Origin: Echria macrotheca
Lineage: Eukaryota; Ascomycota; Sordariomycetes; Sordariales; Schizotheciaceae
Assembly (NCBI GenBank): GCA_030411725.1
Contig: MU839832.1
Span: forward strand, 868,001 to 932,000
Direction of reading: 5' to 3'
DNA: 64,000 nt
Shown one piece after another: positions 33,616-44,112 of the stretch (its first letter is position 1; each line of letters opens with the position of its first letter). Under the pieces are notes generated by a model. That model was not told the origin of the DNA and ran no database searches. It saw only the letters and a program-made list of their open reading frames with translations. The position numbers were made by a program, and so were the translations under genes.

Positions 33616-35048
33616 ATGTTTGGTGGCTTCGACATCTCCCCACGGGCGGCACTTGCCGCGCCGACGCAGCCAGTCGTGATATTCACCCAGAGCGTGGTAA
33701 TTATGGTCGTGTCGATCCTCTCGGCTCTCGGGGCAGCTTGGATGATCGCCAGCTTCTTTGTAGGTTGTACCTGGTGAAACAAGACGAGCTTACTAACTGC
33801 TTAGGTGTTCTCAAACCTTCGGAGCTTTCGTCATCAGCTAATCCTGGGTCTGGCCATCAGCGATTGCGTCATGGCCGTCAACTTTCTCTCGTCTTCGTCG
33901 ATGAACGTCAGCGGTCGATGGATAGGGGCACCCGAGCGAGCCCAGTTCTGCAGCTTCAACGGTTACATGACACAGGTTTTTGTCATCCAGACCGATTACT
34001 GGGTGTTCATTATCGCCGTTTACACATATTTTGTCCTGACGGACCAGAAGAGGTGCTCGGCCTGGCTCGAAGCGCATCCCGTCTTGCCGTGGGCTCTGCC
34101 ATGGATTCTTTCTGTTGCCTGGGCGTCGATCGGGTTAGGTGTCGCAGGGTACGGAGATATCGGGGCTTGGTGTTGGTTCACATCTGATCAAGTTCGGTTG
34201 CTTGTCAATTTCGTCCCACGGTGTAAGTGCTTTGGCCATGTGTTGATTGGTCTAACGTGGTTAGGGATCATCATCGTATCCATGCTTTTGCTGTATGCAA
34301 GGCTGTACTATATTCTGTTCAAAGCCCACCGTCGCTTGATGTCATTGGGGGCGTCCTCCTCGGGAAATCCCAGTGGTTCAGAATCACGTCAGCTCGAGTC
34401 CAACAGCCTCTCCCAGCATGCGCAGACATCGGCAAACACCCGACATACTCGAAGACTCAAAAGGGTATGTGGGTCACGTCTCTGCAGGAATGGCACTAAC
34501 AACTGCAGCTTGCCCGTCTAATGCTGCTGTATCCTCTGGCCTACGCTGTAGTATGGTCTCTTCCGACAGGAATCCGAATTTATCAGGCATCAACCGGTCG
34601 ACCCGCGCCGTGGCAGATTCAGACCGTCGATAAAGCATGCATCGTTCTGCAGGGTCTTGTGGACGCCATCATCTACGGAACGACCGAGAGCTCCCTGGCC
34701 AACTGGAGAAATCTCTTCTTTCCCAGGAAGTTCCCCAATGTGGATGGAGTGACCCCAGCAATCGGCTATGGCGATCTCAGCGACAAAGGCTCTCATCCAT
34801 GGGACGCAACAGCCCGCGCCAAGCCTTTGGGATCCGCCTCGTCGACGCGAGACAACAACTCGATTGAGTCTGTTGGGTCTGCCCATAACTCGACTGATCA
34901 AATCGAGCTCGGTACTATCGACGGTCCGACGATGGGGATTCGAAAGACGGTTGAGATTGAGGTATTGCGGAGCTCTGAGCAGACCAAGCCACAGACTCCG
35001 AAGAACACCTATTTTCCCAAGAAGGACGGATCATTTCTCAACTTTTAG
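33616..35048 (+). CDS. Git3-like / cAMP-receptor-like seven-TM GPCR
   Basis: G-protein-coupled receptor of the fungal nutrient/cAMP-receptor-like class. Exons: 33616-33759, 33805-34222, 34265-34464 and 34509-35048, with introns of 45, 42 and 44 nt, each with a CTAAC-type branch; 433 residues. TM1 is in exon 1 (VVIFTQSVVIMVVSILSALG) and is followed by FSNLRSFRHQLILGLAISDC (TM2). The second extracellular region has Cys in CSFNGYMTQ, and WCWF comes before TM5. The third cytosolic loop is Ser-rich (about 225-275) and TM6-TM7 are LMLLYPLAYAVVWSLP and VLQGLVDAIIYG. A 115-residue cytosolic tail follows. Ligand unknown. Topology and family are clear; the subclass is inferred from the TM2 and TM6 motifs. 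Confidence 0.88.
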
Positions 35049-37613
35049 AACCAGGAACGACCTAATTAAACATTTTTGTCCTGCGACATGATGGCATTCA
35101 GAACCCACTGATGCATTCCCTTGCCGCCCTTTGTTTGTGCCTGAATCTGATCCTTGAGCCGACAAAGCGGACAAGTTACGTCCCCGTTGAAGACCTTTAA
35201 GCCAATGCCTGAACGGAACGCCAAGGGGTCACCGGAGCCCAATCACTCTGTCAATATCCCCGGGTGCTGGCTTCCTGTTTCCGATTCGCAAGTCAGCTCT
35301 CAAAAAGTCTCAGCTATCAGATACCCCACTCTGCCCAGCTCGTACTCCGTCTGACTGGTTGCCCTGCTCCTCTTCCTGTGGATGAGAGGATGCGTCAAAA
35401 GATGTCGGACAGGCAGTCGCCAATGCTGCCTGCGCAAGCGGAAACGAGGGGAAGAAAGTGTCGAACAAAGCATACACCTATTAAAGTTAGAGGTCGACCA
35501 CACAGGACGAGTAATCGCGTCTCCTCTCTTCAAATCACCTAGGTACCCAAGCAGCCTCGCCCACCAATGTGCTTCAAGACCCTCAAAATTCTCCGATGCA
35601 ACTGCCCGCTCCGCAACACCCCGAGCTGTCCCCACCACGTGCACGTCCGGGGAACCGCCTCCGAGGTACGATCTCAAAACCCGGAGCCGGATGGGTGGCA
35701 TGTCCGATTGGAATCTGCCCTACAGGGCCACCGGAAATGGACCCCCCTGCCGGGCTTTACGTGGAAGCGGTGCATTCACTTCGACCGCCAGGCAGCAGAG
35801 ACGCCCGCCAGGCGGAACGGCGACGCCGAGCCACCGAAGGCGAAGCCGAAACCGTGCCCTCGCACGACGGCGCTTGGTGCAGCGGCCACGGAGCGGGTGG
35901 TTGTGATGGAACTGTGTTACCTCTGCCAGGACGGCCATCCACACGATTCTCCCTCCTAGCAAGTGTTGGGTTAAACATTCCTTGGTCAACGGTGGCGAAC
36001 CAACAACAGGGACGCGTGGACAAGTTGGCGTCTCGGCTTCACCGCTTGTGCGTCTTTTTTCCTCAGAGAGGAAGGAAAATCCGGGAAACGCCGACCACGT
36101 TTCAGCGCGCAATAGTCGGGCGGGGAAAAAGGGAAAAGGTATGTCTGCATGCACGTCGGTCCAATCAGGAAAGCCAAGAAATATGCCATCAGGATATACA
36201 TTTCGACTCAGGGAATCCTCAATTTGCCTCCGGACTCCCACCAACGAGTTGTGACAACCAACCAGCGCCGTCCAGGGACTGTGAATTTCGGTGAAAGAGC
36301 GGCATCATGCCCCTTCCGTCCATCCCAGCTGAAGGACCCCAGCCACAGTGGCGAACATGGCCTTGGCTCATGGCCGCTGATGCCTTTGGCAGCAAGGCTC
36401 GAGAATACGGTCGCAATGATGTCCCAAAGCGGCTCCATCCGATCCAGTGACACGTCATATGATACCATGGCTTGCGATGCCGTTTCGTTGTTCCGACGCA
36501 TCTTGGCACCGCTCGGGTTCCTAGAATAACGGTGGGATGCGCTGTAAGTTTCTCCGCGCCGGCGTGCTGCGAATAAGACACTGACTACATACTCAAGAAC
36601 TTGGGGAATGGCGGTGTAAGATTGCCACGAGGGTACACACGAAGCCGTCCGTGGCTTCCGGCTGTCAACCGGCCGGCAACTACGAGCTGATTCATCTCGG
36701 TCATCCACCGGGCGCCCGATATACCTGCTATGCAAGTGGTACTCGATGTCGAAGCCCGGCAAGGTATCAGGCTCCGGAAGCGACGGGCTGGCGCCTAACG
36801 GGGGAAGCTGCCGAAACGCTGTGATACCAACAGTATGAGCAGGTGCGCAGAGGCAAATGAGCCAGGCTCAATGCTTTCATACGGTGGCGGGAAGTCTGGC
36901 ACATCAGAAAGATCCCATTATACCTCGCCCCAGATCTTTTCCTGGCGTCTCGTCATGGAGCTCACCACTCCAGCCACTTCCAACTTTCTCGGCTATGCAA
37001 TGGAAGCCTGGGAGAATTCACCTAACCCTTACCCCTTTCCAACCACGTTGTTTACTTTCGATTTTTGAGACCGAACAACTACCGCCCCGGTGATACTGTC
37101 ATTAGGAGCCGCATCCCGACCCTCCCCCGATCGTCGTCGCCCACTACCGTACTGGCGGGAGATCAGACTGTCGGGGGCCATCAGGCTGTTGGGGGGCATC
37201 AGACCGTCGGGGAGCCCACCAGATTGTCGGCGAGCTCATCAGAGTGTCTCGCAGGCTCTGAGATCCACAATCCGCGTATGGGTCCTCATAGCCAACACAC
37301 CCATGGTCCTTGCCACCTCCTTGTGCCGTTGCGATGGGCGTTTGGGCACACGCACGTCGTGTGGCGGTTGGATCCGACTGCGCGGAGATTGAGGTGACCT
37401 TGTTGGTTAGGTCTTATCAGCGTGGCCATCAAGTTCTTGGTCGTTGTGTTGCCCCCCAGATTACGTTGGTACATATGGGTCTTACTCCTCTATGTTTCCC
37501 CCTCTCGTCCCCTCCGGTTATTCTTCCACCATGACTCAGTTGTCCTTACGCTGCCCTGATATTATCGCTTGACATCTCTATCCCTTTCGCCCTCTTCACG
37601 ACGAAACTGGACT
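35049..37613. other. 2.6-kb stretch without a recognisable gene
   Basis: A 241-codon frame at 35569-36294 (+) and a 184-codon frame on the other strand have no motifs and irregular composition, so they are not called. It contains an imperfect short-period repeat at 37157-37215. No RNA genes were seen. Confidence 0.5.
37157..37215. repeat. Imperfect short tandem repeat, about 18-bp period, three units
   Basis: Units of the form ATCAGRCTGTCGGGGG occur three times in a row with a few substitutions (ending near 37215); a fourth, poorer unit may follow to 37250. Non-coding as far as I can tell. Confidence 0.55.
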
Positions 37614-37934
37614 ATGAGCGCAGGACGCAAGAGTGCCACGGGCGTGTCTGACAGAGGGACGGGCGGAGTGGCGACGACGCCGGCTAGGTACTTTCGCAGC
37701 GACCATCTTTTTGTCGGAGACAAAACCTAACACGACGGCGACAGACAGGAAGAGGACATTCAGCTATCGATCACACGTTGCGACGAATATACGCACGACA
37801 ACGTCTTTATGAGAATTCCCCCGCCTCCTGTCGACCACGAGCAGAGAAAGCGATTCTACGAAAGGCGCATGGCCGCCATCCTCGAGTCCATTACACCCAG
37901 CCTGCCGGACTCTGAGACGAGCCACGCCGGCTAG
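37614..37934 (+). CDS. Small two-exon gene, 87 residues, unknown function
   Basis: Exon 1 is 37614-37687 and exon 2 is 37745-37934, joined by a 57-nt intron (GTACTT donor, CCTAACAC branch, CAG acceptor) that keeps the frame. The product starts MSAGRKSATGVSDRGTGG; a charged segment in exon 2 includes EEDIQLSITRCDEYTHDNVF, then RIPPPPVDHEQRKRFYERR, and it ends SETSHAG. The second half looks like a short helix-forming, conserved-type protein rather than noise. No family recognised. A second AG four bases later would shift the frame, so the first is used. The donor is weak, which is the main doubt. Confidence 0.5.
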
Positions 37935-38617
37935 GACTCTGCATCAGCACTTTAATCACCAGTGACTGATGTGGTTCCGACCACAAAAGGGAGGTGGGAA
38001 GTGGGAGATATGCATGCAGGAAGGAGGATGAAGTGGTCGGCCCGAAATAGGGATGAGATGGCAGCGAGTGGACAGCTCGACGTGACGTGTTCGACAGGGT
38101 CATGGGCAGATGCGAGGAATGAAGGCCCGAGGCCTCGGAACTGGGACTTTGAGGGGCTCGCCGTGGACATACCATTTCCCGAATACCGGCATATTCAAAG
38201 TGCAGTTTCTTCATTTGCCTTCTTTGAGATGTGATCGCCGTCTCCTATGTCGTACAGCGCATGCTGCAGGCCGGTCAACTGTTGGGACGCGCTGTGATTG
38301 GGTCCGAGGTTACTAATATGACTTCCGCTGGGACTTACTAACCTATCAAGATGGGGGCGGCATCTATCCGTGTCGTCAGTTAGGAGTCGCCGAGCCTTGC
38401 ATACCGCTGCCAAGCCGGTCTAGAGTTTCTGTAGTGCTGCAGCGCTGAATTTACAGTGGGGCCGTCCGGTAGGTTTCAAATCTGTCGCGGAAATTCCGCC
38501 GCGCTGGGAAATGAGGAACGACGCTGGAAGTTGGAACTGCCCAACCAGCTTCAACGGAACCAAACCGCTCTCTCTCGTTCGCTCGTTCGTCCACAAGTGC
38601 ACTGCACTTTTTCACCC
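37935..38617. other. Gap upstream of the riboflavin-kinase-like gene
   Basis: About 680 bases, probably promoter and leader of the next gene, whose frame is open for 54 codons before its ATG. No other gene seen. Confidence 0.55.
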
Positions 38618-40453
38618 ATGGAAGAACCACCGCCTCCATATCCGGGACTGCCGCTGCCGCCGCCGCCGTTCCCGCCTCGGCCGCCAAAAGTCCCCAACAA
38701 TGGATTCGATTTCGCGCCGCCCCCGACCGCTGGCGACGCCCGGCAGGCATCCCGTCACCACGTGGAATCGCCGTGGTTGCAACCCCCGGGCCCGCCTCCG
38801 GGTCCCGCTGGTCCGGGCCGTCTCCGGCTACAAACTAGCATGCCGGATCTGCGAGGTCCGTTTTATCAGCAGCAGATGTATACCCCGTCCAGCGCGGCTT
38901 CCCCAGCAACGTTTGGTCCGTCCACGCCGGTGAGCGCGCCGCCGGTGGACAGTAATGCAGAAAAGTCGTTTTGGCGCACTGCGCTGAGCGAAACGCGACA
39001 CCTCGCGACGGGTCTGCTCCCGCCCGCCACGGAATCGACGAAGCACTATACCATCCTGAGGCATTCGTCCGCGCTGGTCTGGTACCGCGGGTCCGCGACG
39101 TCGGTGGCCATCACCGTCTTCAGCGACGCGGCGCATCCGATTTCCGAGGACAGGACGGTGTGGATGCAGCAAAGGGGCGTGACCGGCGATAGCGGGATGA
39201 AGATTAAAGCGCTGATGGGCGCGACGGGCGGCTGGATCGATGTTACCCCTGAAGTTCGGGTTACCGTCGATGTGAACGAAAAAGATGAGGAGGAACGGGC
39301 GAGGGCGCGGGATATCGCCCGGGTGGCGAGCAAGTCCTTGCGAGAGATGGGCGGGCCGGCAAAGGCTCACGTGCCGAGGGAGACGCATGTCGTTCGGATA
39401 CCTGCCGTGGCGTCGGATGGATATTTCCGGCTGGCGGTTTGTGTTGGTGATGAGAGGAAGAGGAAGGTGTTGTGTCACAGTCCCGTGTTTAGGGTTGCCA
39501 GCGCGTCGGCGGATGCGAGTGTGATTCGGGGCGCGTCGCTGAGCACGCTGCCGATCGAGATGGGGGTAAAAGTTGCGTCGGTTGTGGCGAGTAACGCTGT
39601 TGCGCGGTATACCGGGCCCGTTGTGGGAATCGTGCAGGGCGGCATGGACCGGTTGCGGCCGGGGCTGGTGGCGCGCGAGGCGGGCAGGTTTGTGGTGGGT
39701 GGGACGGGCAGAGACAAAGCTACGGGTGAAATTTATTACCCGGATGTGTCGCCAGGGACGAGGAGAGAGAGGTTTGGAGCGGATGAGACGCCGAGGCCGA
39801 TCGGTCCCGACGCCGGACCGGAAGCCCCGTTCCCGGTGAAGTTCTCGGGGCGGGTCATCCCCGGGACGGGACGGTCGACGGCCGAGCTGGGCATGCCGAC
39901 GGCGAATCTGGCGGGGCTGGCCCCGGAGGATGTGCACCACCGGTTGAGGGGCGTGTATTTCGGCTGGGCCGCGCTTGACGATCCCAACGCTCCGGAGCCA
40001 GTTTGGCACCAGTGCATTATCACCGCCGGACCGCCGTCCTCTCCGCAAGCGTCCCGGTCCGTGGTTGTGGAGAATCAGATCACGGCCCATCTGTTCCACG
40101 AATTTTCCTGTCCGCCATTCTTCGGGGCCAAGTTGCGCGTTATCACGATGGGATTTATACGGCATAACCTGTTGCCGGAGGAGAAGCGGTATACGCTGGA
40201 TGTTGTGTCTCGCGATGTCATTCTCACCGTGGCCAGTCTTGCCCGCGCGGGATGGGGACCGCATCTTGCGGTGCGGCAGCTGCGGGAGGCCAAGAGTGCG
40301 AGGAATCTGGGGGAGAGGATTGGGGATGTCAGAGACAAAGTCCAGAGACGGGTGACTGACAGAGTGCCGCTGGATGTGCTGGGAATACGGACAACCGGGC
40401 AGGAGGCGAGGGATGTGTTGCTGGGACGGGGTGGATATTGGATCAAGCGGTGA
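38618..40453 (+). CDS. Proline-rich protein with C-terminal riboflavin-kinase-like domain
   Basis: Single exon, 611 residues from ATG 38618 (the frame is open upstream but has no ATG there). N-terminus is very Pro-rich (LPLPPPPFPPRPPK). A middle part of unknown type (about 115-370) has strand-like segments with SALVWYRGSATSVAITVFSD. The C-terminal domain (about 405-550) matches riboflavin kinase: the flavin/nucleotide loop GRVIPGTGRSTAELGMPTAN (about 411-430), RGVYFGWAAL, the Glu-containing VVENQITAHLFHEF, and FFGAKLRVITMGFIR. In true kinases this phosphorylates riboflavin to FMN; whether this large protein is an active kinase is open, since a short dedicated enzyme usually does that job. Such fusions are known in fungi as LipA/NB-ARC-type annotations. 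Confidence 0.75.
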   Translation: MEEPPPPYPGLPLPPPPFPPRPPKVPNNGFDFAPPPTAGDARQASRHHVESPWLQPPGPPPGPAGPGRLRLQTSMPDLRGPFYQQQMYTPSSAASPATFGPSTPVSAPPVDSNAEKSFWRTALSETRHLATGLLPPATESTKHYTILRHSSALVWYRGSATSVAITVFSDAAHPISEDRTVWMQQRGVTGDSGMKIKALMGATGGWIDVTPEVRVTVDVNEKDEEERARARDIARVASKSLREMGGPAKAHVPRETHVVRIPAVASDGYFRLAVCVGDERKRKVLCHSPVFRVASASADASVIRGASLSTLPIEMGVKVASVVASNAVARYTGPVVGIVQGGMDRLRPGLVAREAGRFVVGGTGRDKATGEIYYPDVSPGTRRERFGADETPRPIGPDAGPEAPFPVKFSGRVIPGTGRSTAELGMPTANLAGLAPEDVHHRLRGVYFGWAALDDPNAPEPVWHQCIITAGPPSSPQASRSVVVENQITAHLFHEFSCPPFFGAKLRVITMGFIRHNLLPEEKRYTLDVVSRDVILTVASLARAGWGPHLAVRQLREAKSARNLGERIGDVRDKVQRRVTDRVPLDVLGIRTTGQEARDVLLGRGGYWIKR

Positions 40454-41234
40454 TTTTTGTGTATACCGTACTTGGTGTAATATTGTGTTAGACTACGGGG
40501 TGATGTGTACAATACAATATACTAATAACTGTTCTATAGGTAGACGGGATGGAGTGAAACATGGACGCAGCACAGTCAGAGACTCGGCACTTCCCGCAGT
40601 TTCCGAGGAAATAGGGGCAGGGATGATGAGGTCATGTAAATGCAACATGTGAGACTGTCTTGGGTTGCCTGTGACGTCTTGGAGCGTACATGTGCGTGAC
40701 TAAGGCTATAAGACGTCGGATTTTAGCGTACAGAGGAGGTAGTAATAGCCGACGCACCCGGTGCGTATTCTATACGAATCCCAGAACGCCAGCCGGAGTT
40801 GATTTCTTATAGGTGAATGAAAGACCTTAACTCCGCATTTCGACATAATCACCTATCGGCATTACCAAGCGGTACGGGATATCTCGCTAATCATGAAAAA
40901 GCCAAGAGGACGTAAACACAGACGCCCGCCCGTCCCTGAGAAGAAGCGATAGACATGCGGCTGTGACGATCTCGATTGCCAAGATTTTTTTGATCAGCTC
41001 ATGAGAAAAATGGGAACATCGGATGTGTTGGAGTCATTTGTGCAGGTCAGGTCCGACTCCCAAGCTTTGAAATCTCAATGCTGCTAACCCCGAATTCAGT
41101 CGATTGGCCCTTATTAGTAGGTATAAATACTCCATCGAAACTGGTATAGAAAGGAAGAGAACCAAGATTTAAAAAAAAAAAACCCAAGAACAACAAACTA
41201 CAAGTCTACCGAGAGAAACCCAACCAACGCAAAA
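40454..41234. other. Gap upstream of the SDR gene
   Basis: About 780 bases: 3' flank of the previous gene, then the SDR promoter with a TATA box at 41122 and an A-rich leader (12-A run near 41170). No gene recognised. Confidence 0.6.
41122..41129 (+). promoter_or_regulatory. TATA box of the SDR gene
   Basis: TATAAATA, 106 nt before the ATG at 41235, followed by an A-rich leader. Such a strong TATA box suggests inducible expression. Confidence 0.6.
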
Positions 41235-42338
41235 ATGTCCACCCCAAAAATCCTCCTAACCGGCGCAACCGGCTTCATGGGCGGCACAATCCTCACGACC
41301 CTCCTCTCCTCCTCCTCTACCTCCTCCTCCCAAGAAATCCCCCTCCCGATAACCTGCCTAGTGCGCACCCCCGAAGCAGCGGCAAAGCTAACAGCAACCT
41401 ACGGCCCCTCCCTCTTGCACCCGATCCTCTTCGCCTCCCTCGACGACACTTCATCTCTCACAACCGCCGCATCCTCGCACGACATCGTCATCCACACCAG
41501 TCTAAGCTACCACACGCCCTCGGCGCTAGCCCTCCTCGCCGGGCTCGCGCAGCGCAAGAGAGTTACGGGACAGAAAGTCTGGATGATTCATACCTCTGGC
41601 ACGTCAAACGTTGCTGATTTCCCCGTTTCGCGGAAGCGGTATGTCTCGTCTGATGATTTTGTTTTGGATGACGAGGAGGATGATGTCTACTCTTTTGAGA
41701 GGGACAGAGAGAAAGAATGGGGATACGGTCAGCGCGCTACGGAGATTGCGGTCGTCGAGGGCGGTTTGGAACTGGGTGTTGAGACGGTCGTGGTCATGTG
41801 TCCGACCATCTTCGGGGTCGGGACGGGGCTGTTTAATCGCGTGAGTATCCAGGTGCCGGCTTATATCCGGGCCGGGATCGAGCATGGAAGGGTCGTGGTC
41901 GTGGGCGAGGGGAAGGGGGTGTGGAATTATGTGCATGTGCAGGACATGGCGGATTTGTATCTGCTTGTTGTTGGGAGGATTGTAAAGCGGGATGGGGAGG
42001 GCTTGCCGATGGGGAAGAAAGGGATTTTGTTCTGTGAGAATGGCATGTTTAGTTGGATGGATGCCGCGCGGGGGGCTGCACAGGTGCTGTTTGAGGAGGG
42101 GCTGGTGGAGGAGAACAAGGTTGAGTGTGTGGATCGGGCTGAGGGCGCGAGGGTGCTGGGTTCGTTGATGGGGTTTGTGGATGAGGATATCATCGAGGTG
42201 GCGCTGTCGAGTAATGCGCGGACGAGGGCTAGCGTGGGGAGGCGGTTGGGGTGGGTGCCGACGCGGGGCGAGGAGGAGTGGAAGAAGGGATTCAAGGATG
42301 ATTTGAAGGAGATTTTGAGGACTCGGGGTGGGCGGTAG
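41235..42338 (+). CDS. Extended SDR / NAD(P)-dependent epimerase-dehydratase-like protein
   Basis: Single exon, 367 residues. Rossmann start KILLTGATGFMGGTIL (residues 5-20) with the TGxxGxxG nucleotide-binding motif of extended SDRs. LVRTPEAAAKL is the usual second-strand region. MIHTSGTSNVADFP carries the Ser/Thr position, and the Tyr region reads GYGQRATEI, where the usual YxxxK lysine is replaced by Arg or shifted. CPTIFGVGTGLFNR and the IQVPAYIRAGI segment follow. An atypical active site means catalytic activity is uncertain. Substrate unknown. Neighbours suggest an accessory context (secreted protein, UstYa-like, NmrA). Codon use is ordinary. Confidence 0.85.
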   Translation: MSTPKILLTGATGFMGGTILTTLLSSSSTSSSQEIPLPITCLVRTPEAAAKLTATYGPSLLHPILFASLDDTSSLTTAASSHDIVIHTSLSYHTPSALALLAGLAQRKRVTGQKVWMIHTSGTSNVADFPVSRKRYVSSDDFVLDDEEDDVYSFERDREKEWGYGQRATEIAVVEGGLELGVETVVVMCPTIFGVGTGLFNRVSIQVPAYIRAGIEHGRVVVVGEGKGVWNYVHVQDMADLYLLVVGRIVKRDGEGLPMGKKGILFCENGMFSWMDAARGAAQVLFEEGLVEENKVECVDRAEGARVLGSLMGFVDEDIIEVALSSNARTRASVGRRLGWVPTRGEEEWKKGFKDDLKEILRTRGGR

Positions 42339-42589
42339 GTTTGTATGAGACATGAAGAATTAGAACAGTATAGACGGATAGCAGTATATTTCACAGGAAT
42401 AGCGAGAAAAATGACGACGGATTTGAAGTTGATAAAGCGGTTTTTGTATTTCTTAGGTTCTCATCGGAGGAAGCAGGGCGGGTTATGCGTACATCGTAGG
42501 GGAAAACTCAAACTAGCAGCCAACTGTTCCCAAATAGTACACGAGTTAGTTAATCAGGCTTGCCAGTCTGTCTGACTCCCGTCAGGAAA

Positions 42590-43039
42590 CTAACAACCAG
42601 GCATGGGCCGACCAAGAGCCTCAAAGGTGTCGATCGAGATGATCCTGGTGACCCGATGACCAGCGTCCTCATCACCAATAAGCGCACCTCCCTCCCGGAC
42701 CGACGTATCCTCAGGACCAGCCGATGTTGTCGTCGTTAGACCGGGCTGAGTCCCCGAGGACATCCGAGTCGAAATCGGCCTTGCGGTGGTGATAATCTGA
42801 CACGACTGAGGCGTTGTCGAGGTCGGCTCGTGGCTCAGAGTCCCTGACGCCCAAGGCGCGCCCCACGTGGGCCCGTTGGGATAATCTCTCGTGTGAATCG
42901 AAATCCCCCACTCAGGCTCGGAGGTAGTCACTGGCCTCGGAGCCGTCCCGTTGCCAGTCGACGTTGAGGTCGGCTTTTCCGGATTTGTCGCGCCAGCCAC
43001 CCCCAGGAACAGCAAGGTCATGAGAGACTGAAACAACAT
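42590..43039 (-). CDS. Small secreted Thr/Pro-rich protein, unknown
   Basis: 149 residues from ATG 43039, single exon. Signal peptide MLFQSLMTLLFLGVAGA, then a Thr/Ser/Pro-rich chain with two Cys (PQSCQII and the C-terminal PMPGC) and an aromatic patch DYPNGPTWGAPWASG. There are no repeated units and no Lys-Arg Kex2 sites, so it does not look like a multi-core RiPP precursor, although it lies 1.1 kb from a UstYa-like gene on the same strand. The frame stays open upstream, but residues there look like leader. Possibly a cell-wall or effector-like protein. Confidence 0.6.
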   Translation of the reverse strand: MLFQSLMTLLFLGVAGATNPEKPTSTSTGNGTAPRPVTTSEPEWGISIHTRDYPNGPTWGAPWASGTLSHEPTSTTPQSCQIITTARPISTRMSSGTQPGLTTTTSAGPEDTSVREGGALIGDEDAGHRVTRIISIDTFEALGRPMPGC

Positions 43040-43128
43040 TCTGTTGGTACTTGTGGTGGTGGCTATCGACTCGTGGAGATTGTCGATGTTGTGAGGTGCT
43101 GGGAAGAGAACTGTGGAATGGTCGGTGT

Positions 43129-43135
43129 TTTTATA
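43129..43135 (-). promoter_or_regulatory. TATA box of the small secreted protein gene
   Basis: CTATAAAAA on the minus strand, 90 nt upstream of the ATG at 43039. This supports 43039 as the start, because the longer frame would begin inside the promoter. Confidence 0.6.
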
Positions 43136-43426
43136 GCGCATTTTACATGCGTCCTATCTTTATTTAGGAACATTTCGCGTGTTCCTAGTCAGCGTGCTGG
43201 CTCAAGAACAGGTGTGCTGCAAGCCGCCGGTGTGCTGAGCTACTGTAGTTTCTCGTCGGACACTCCTGTTGTTCCAACAAAGCAATCACCAAAGTGGGTC
43301 CGGACATCACACATGCTCCTGGGAAAGCGCTTGTTCATGTCCTCCGGAGCATTATCACCGGATCTCGAAAAAGGAAATACCAGCACGAATTCCAAGAGGA
43401 AGTCTGATTGCAAAAATAATATGACA

Positions 43427-43500
43427 TGATCGAACCCAGGTTTGAACTGGGGACCTTCAGTGTGTTAGACTGACGTGATAACCAACTACACCATCCGACC
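43427..43500 (-). tRNA. tRNA-Val (AAC), second copy
   Basis: Identical in all 74 positions to the tRNA at 18489-18562 but on the other strand; anticodon AAC, discriminator A. An A/T-rich stretch beyond the 3' end includes a T-run terminator. Flanking DNA differs from the first copy. Confidence 0.95.
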
Positions 43501-44112
43501 GATGATTGGCTGTCTTTTATTGTGTCTCATGACATTCGGATACTGTGTTGAGGCATTGGCATCATTTTGACACGAATTAATGCAGCTATTCTGCCAACAG
43601 TTTGGCTGACGGGGAGCCCCTTCACCTCCACTAGGATATTCCATACGGACGCATTTGAGGCTCCACTGATCGTCAGTATAGCTTCAAGATGGACGTGTTA
43701 GGCTGGGAAGGAGCATCCCCCTCAGGATAGCAGGAGCACATGGACCCCACCACCTGTATTTAGCCAGCCAGAGGCTCACCTCTTCTCTTCCATAAAACAA
43801 GCATCGTTACCTCAGTCTTTCAGACGCCACAGCACTCCTCGGAATCGGACTCGGAAATTCGCAAAGGGGGACATGGAGACAGCAACACTTGTAGAGACAG
43901 TGCAGGACGAGTCAATATCCGGGACACAGGTGGTGCAATCCGGGTCCGAGATGCCAAATATTCTGCTCAATACGTTCGTTATTATTCCCTTCGGTATGTT
44001 CCTCGTTTCTGGGTACAGAATTGAATCCTTAGTGGTACCATGTAACCGCTGACATGTGACTTTGCTGCAGTTGTGATTCCACTTCAACTCCGTCTCTTCC
44101 GCCATGATATAT
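43501..44112. other. 3' flank of the UstYa-like gene with a 97-codon frame
   Basis: The stretch holds a minus-strand frame 44105-43812 whose ATG lies 7 nt after the UstYa-like stop. It encodes five Cys, no signal peptide and no motif. It is probably 3'UTR, but it is noted because of its position. Confidence 0.45.

Noticed and set aside
37157..37250. Possible CRISPR-like or minisatellite array
   Set aside because: Units are adjacent without spacers and diverge quickly; it is a short imperfect tandem repeat in a eukaryotic genome.
38828..40264. 478-codon frame on the minus strand
   Set aside because: Antisense shadow of the riboflavin-kinase-like gene; Arg/His/Pro-rich and without motifs.
42590..43039. 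Reading the secreted protein as a repeat-type RiPP precursor
   Set aside because: There is no repeated core and no Lys-Arg processing site; only the proximity to a UstYa-like gene supports it, so it is kept only as part of a locus hypothesis.
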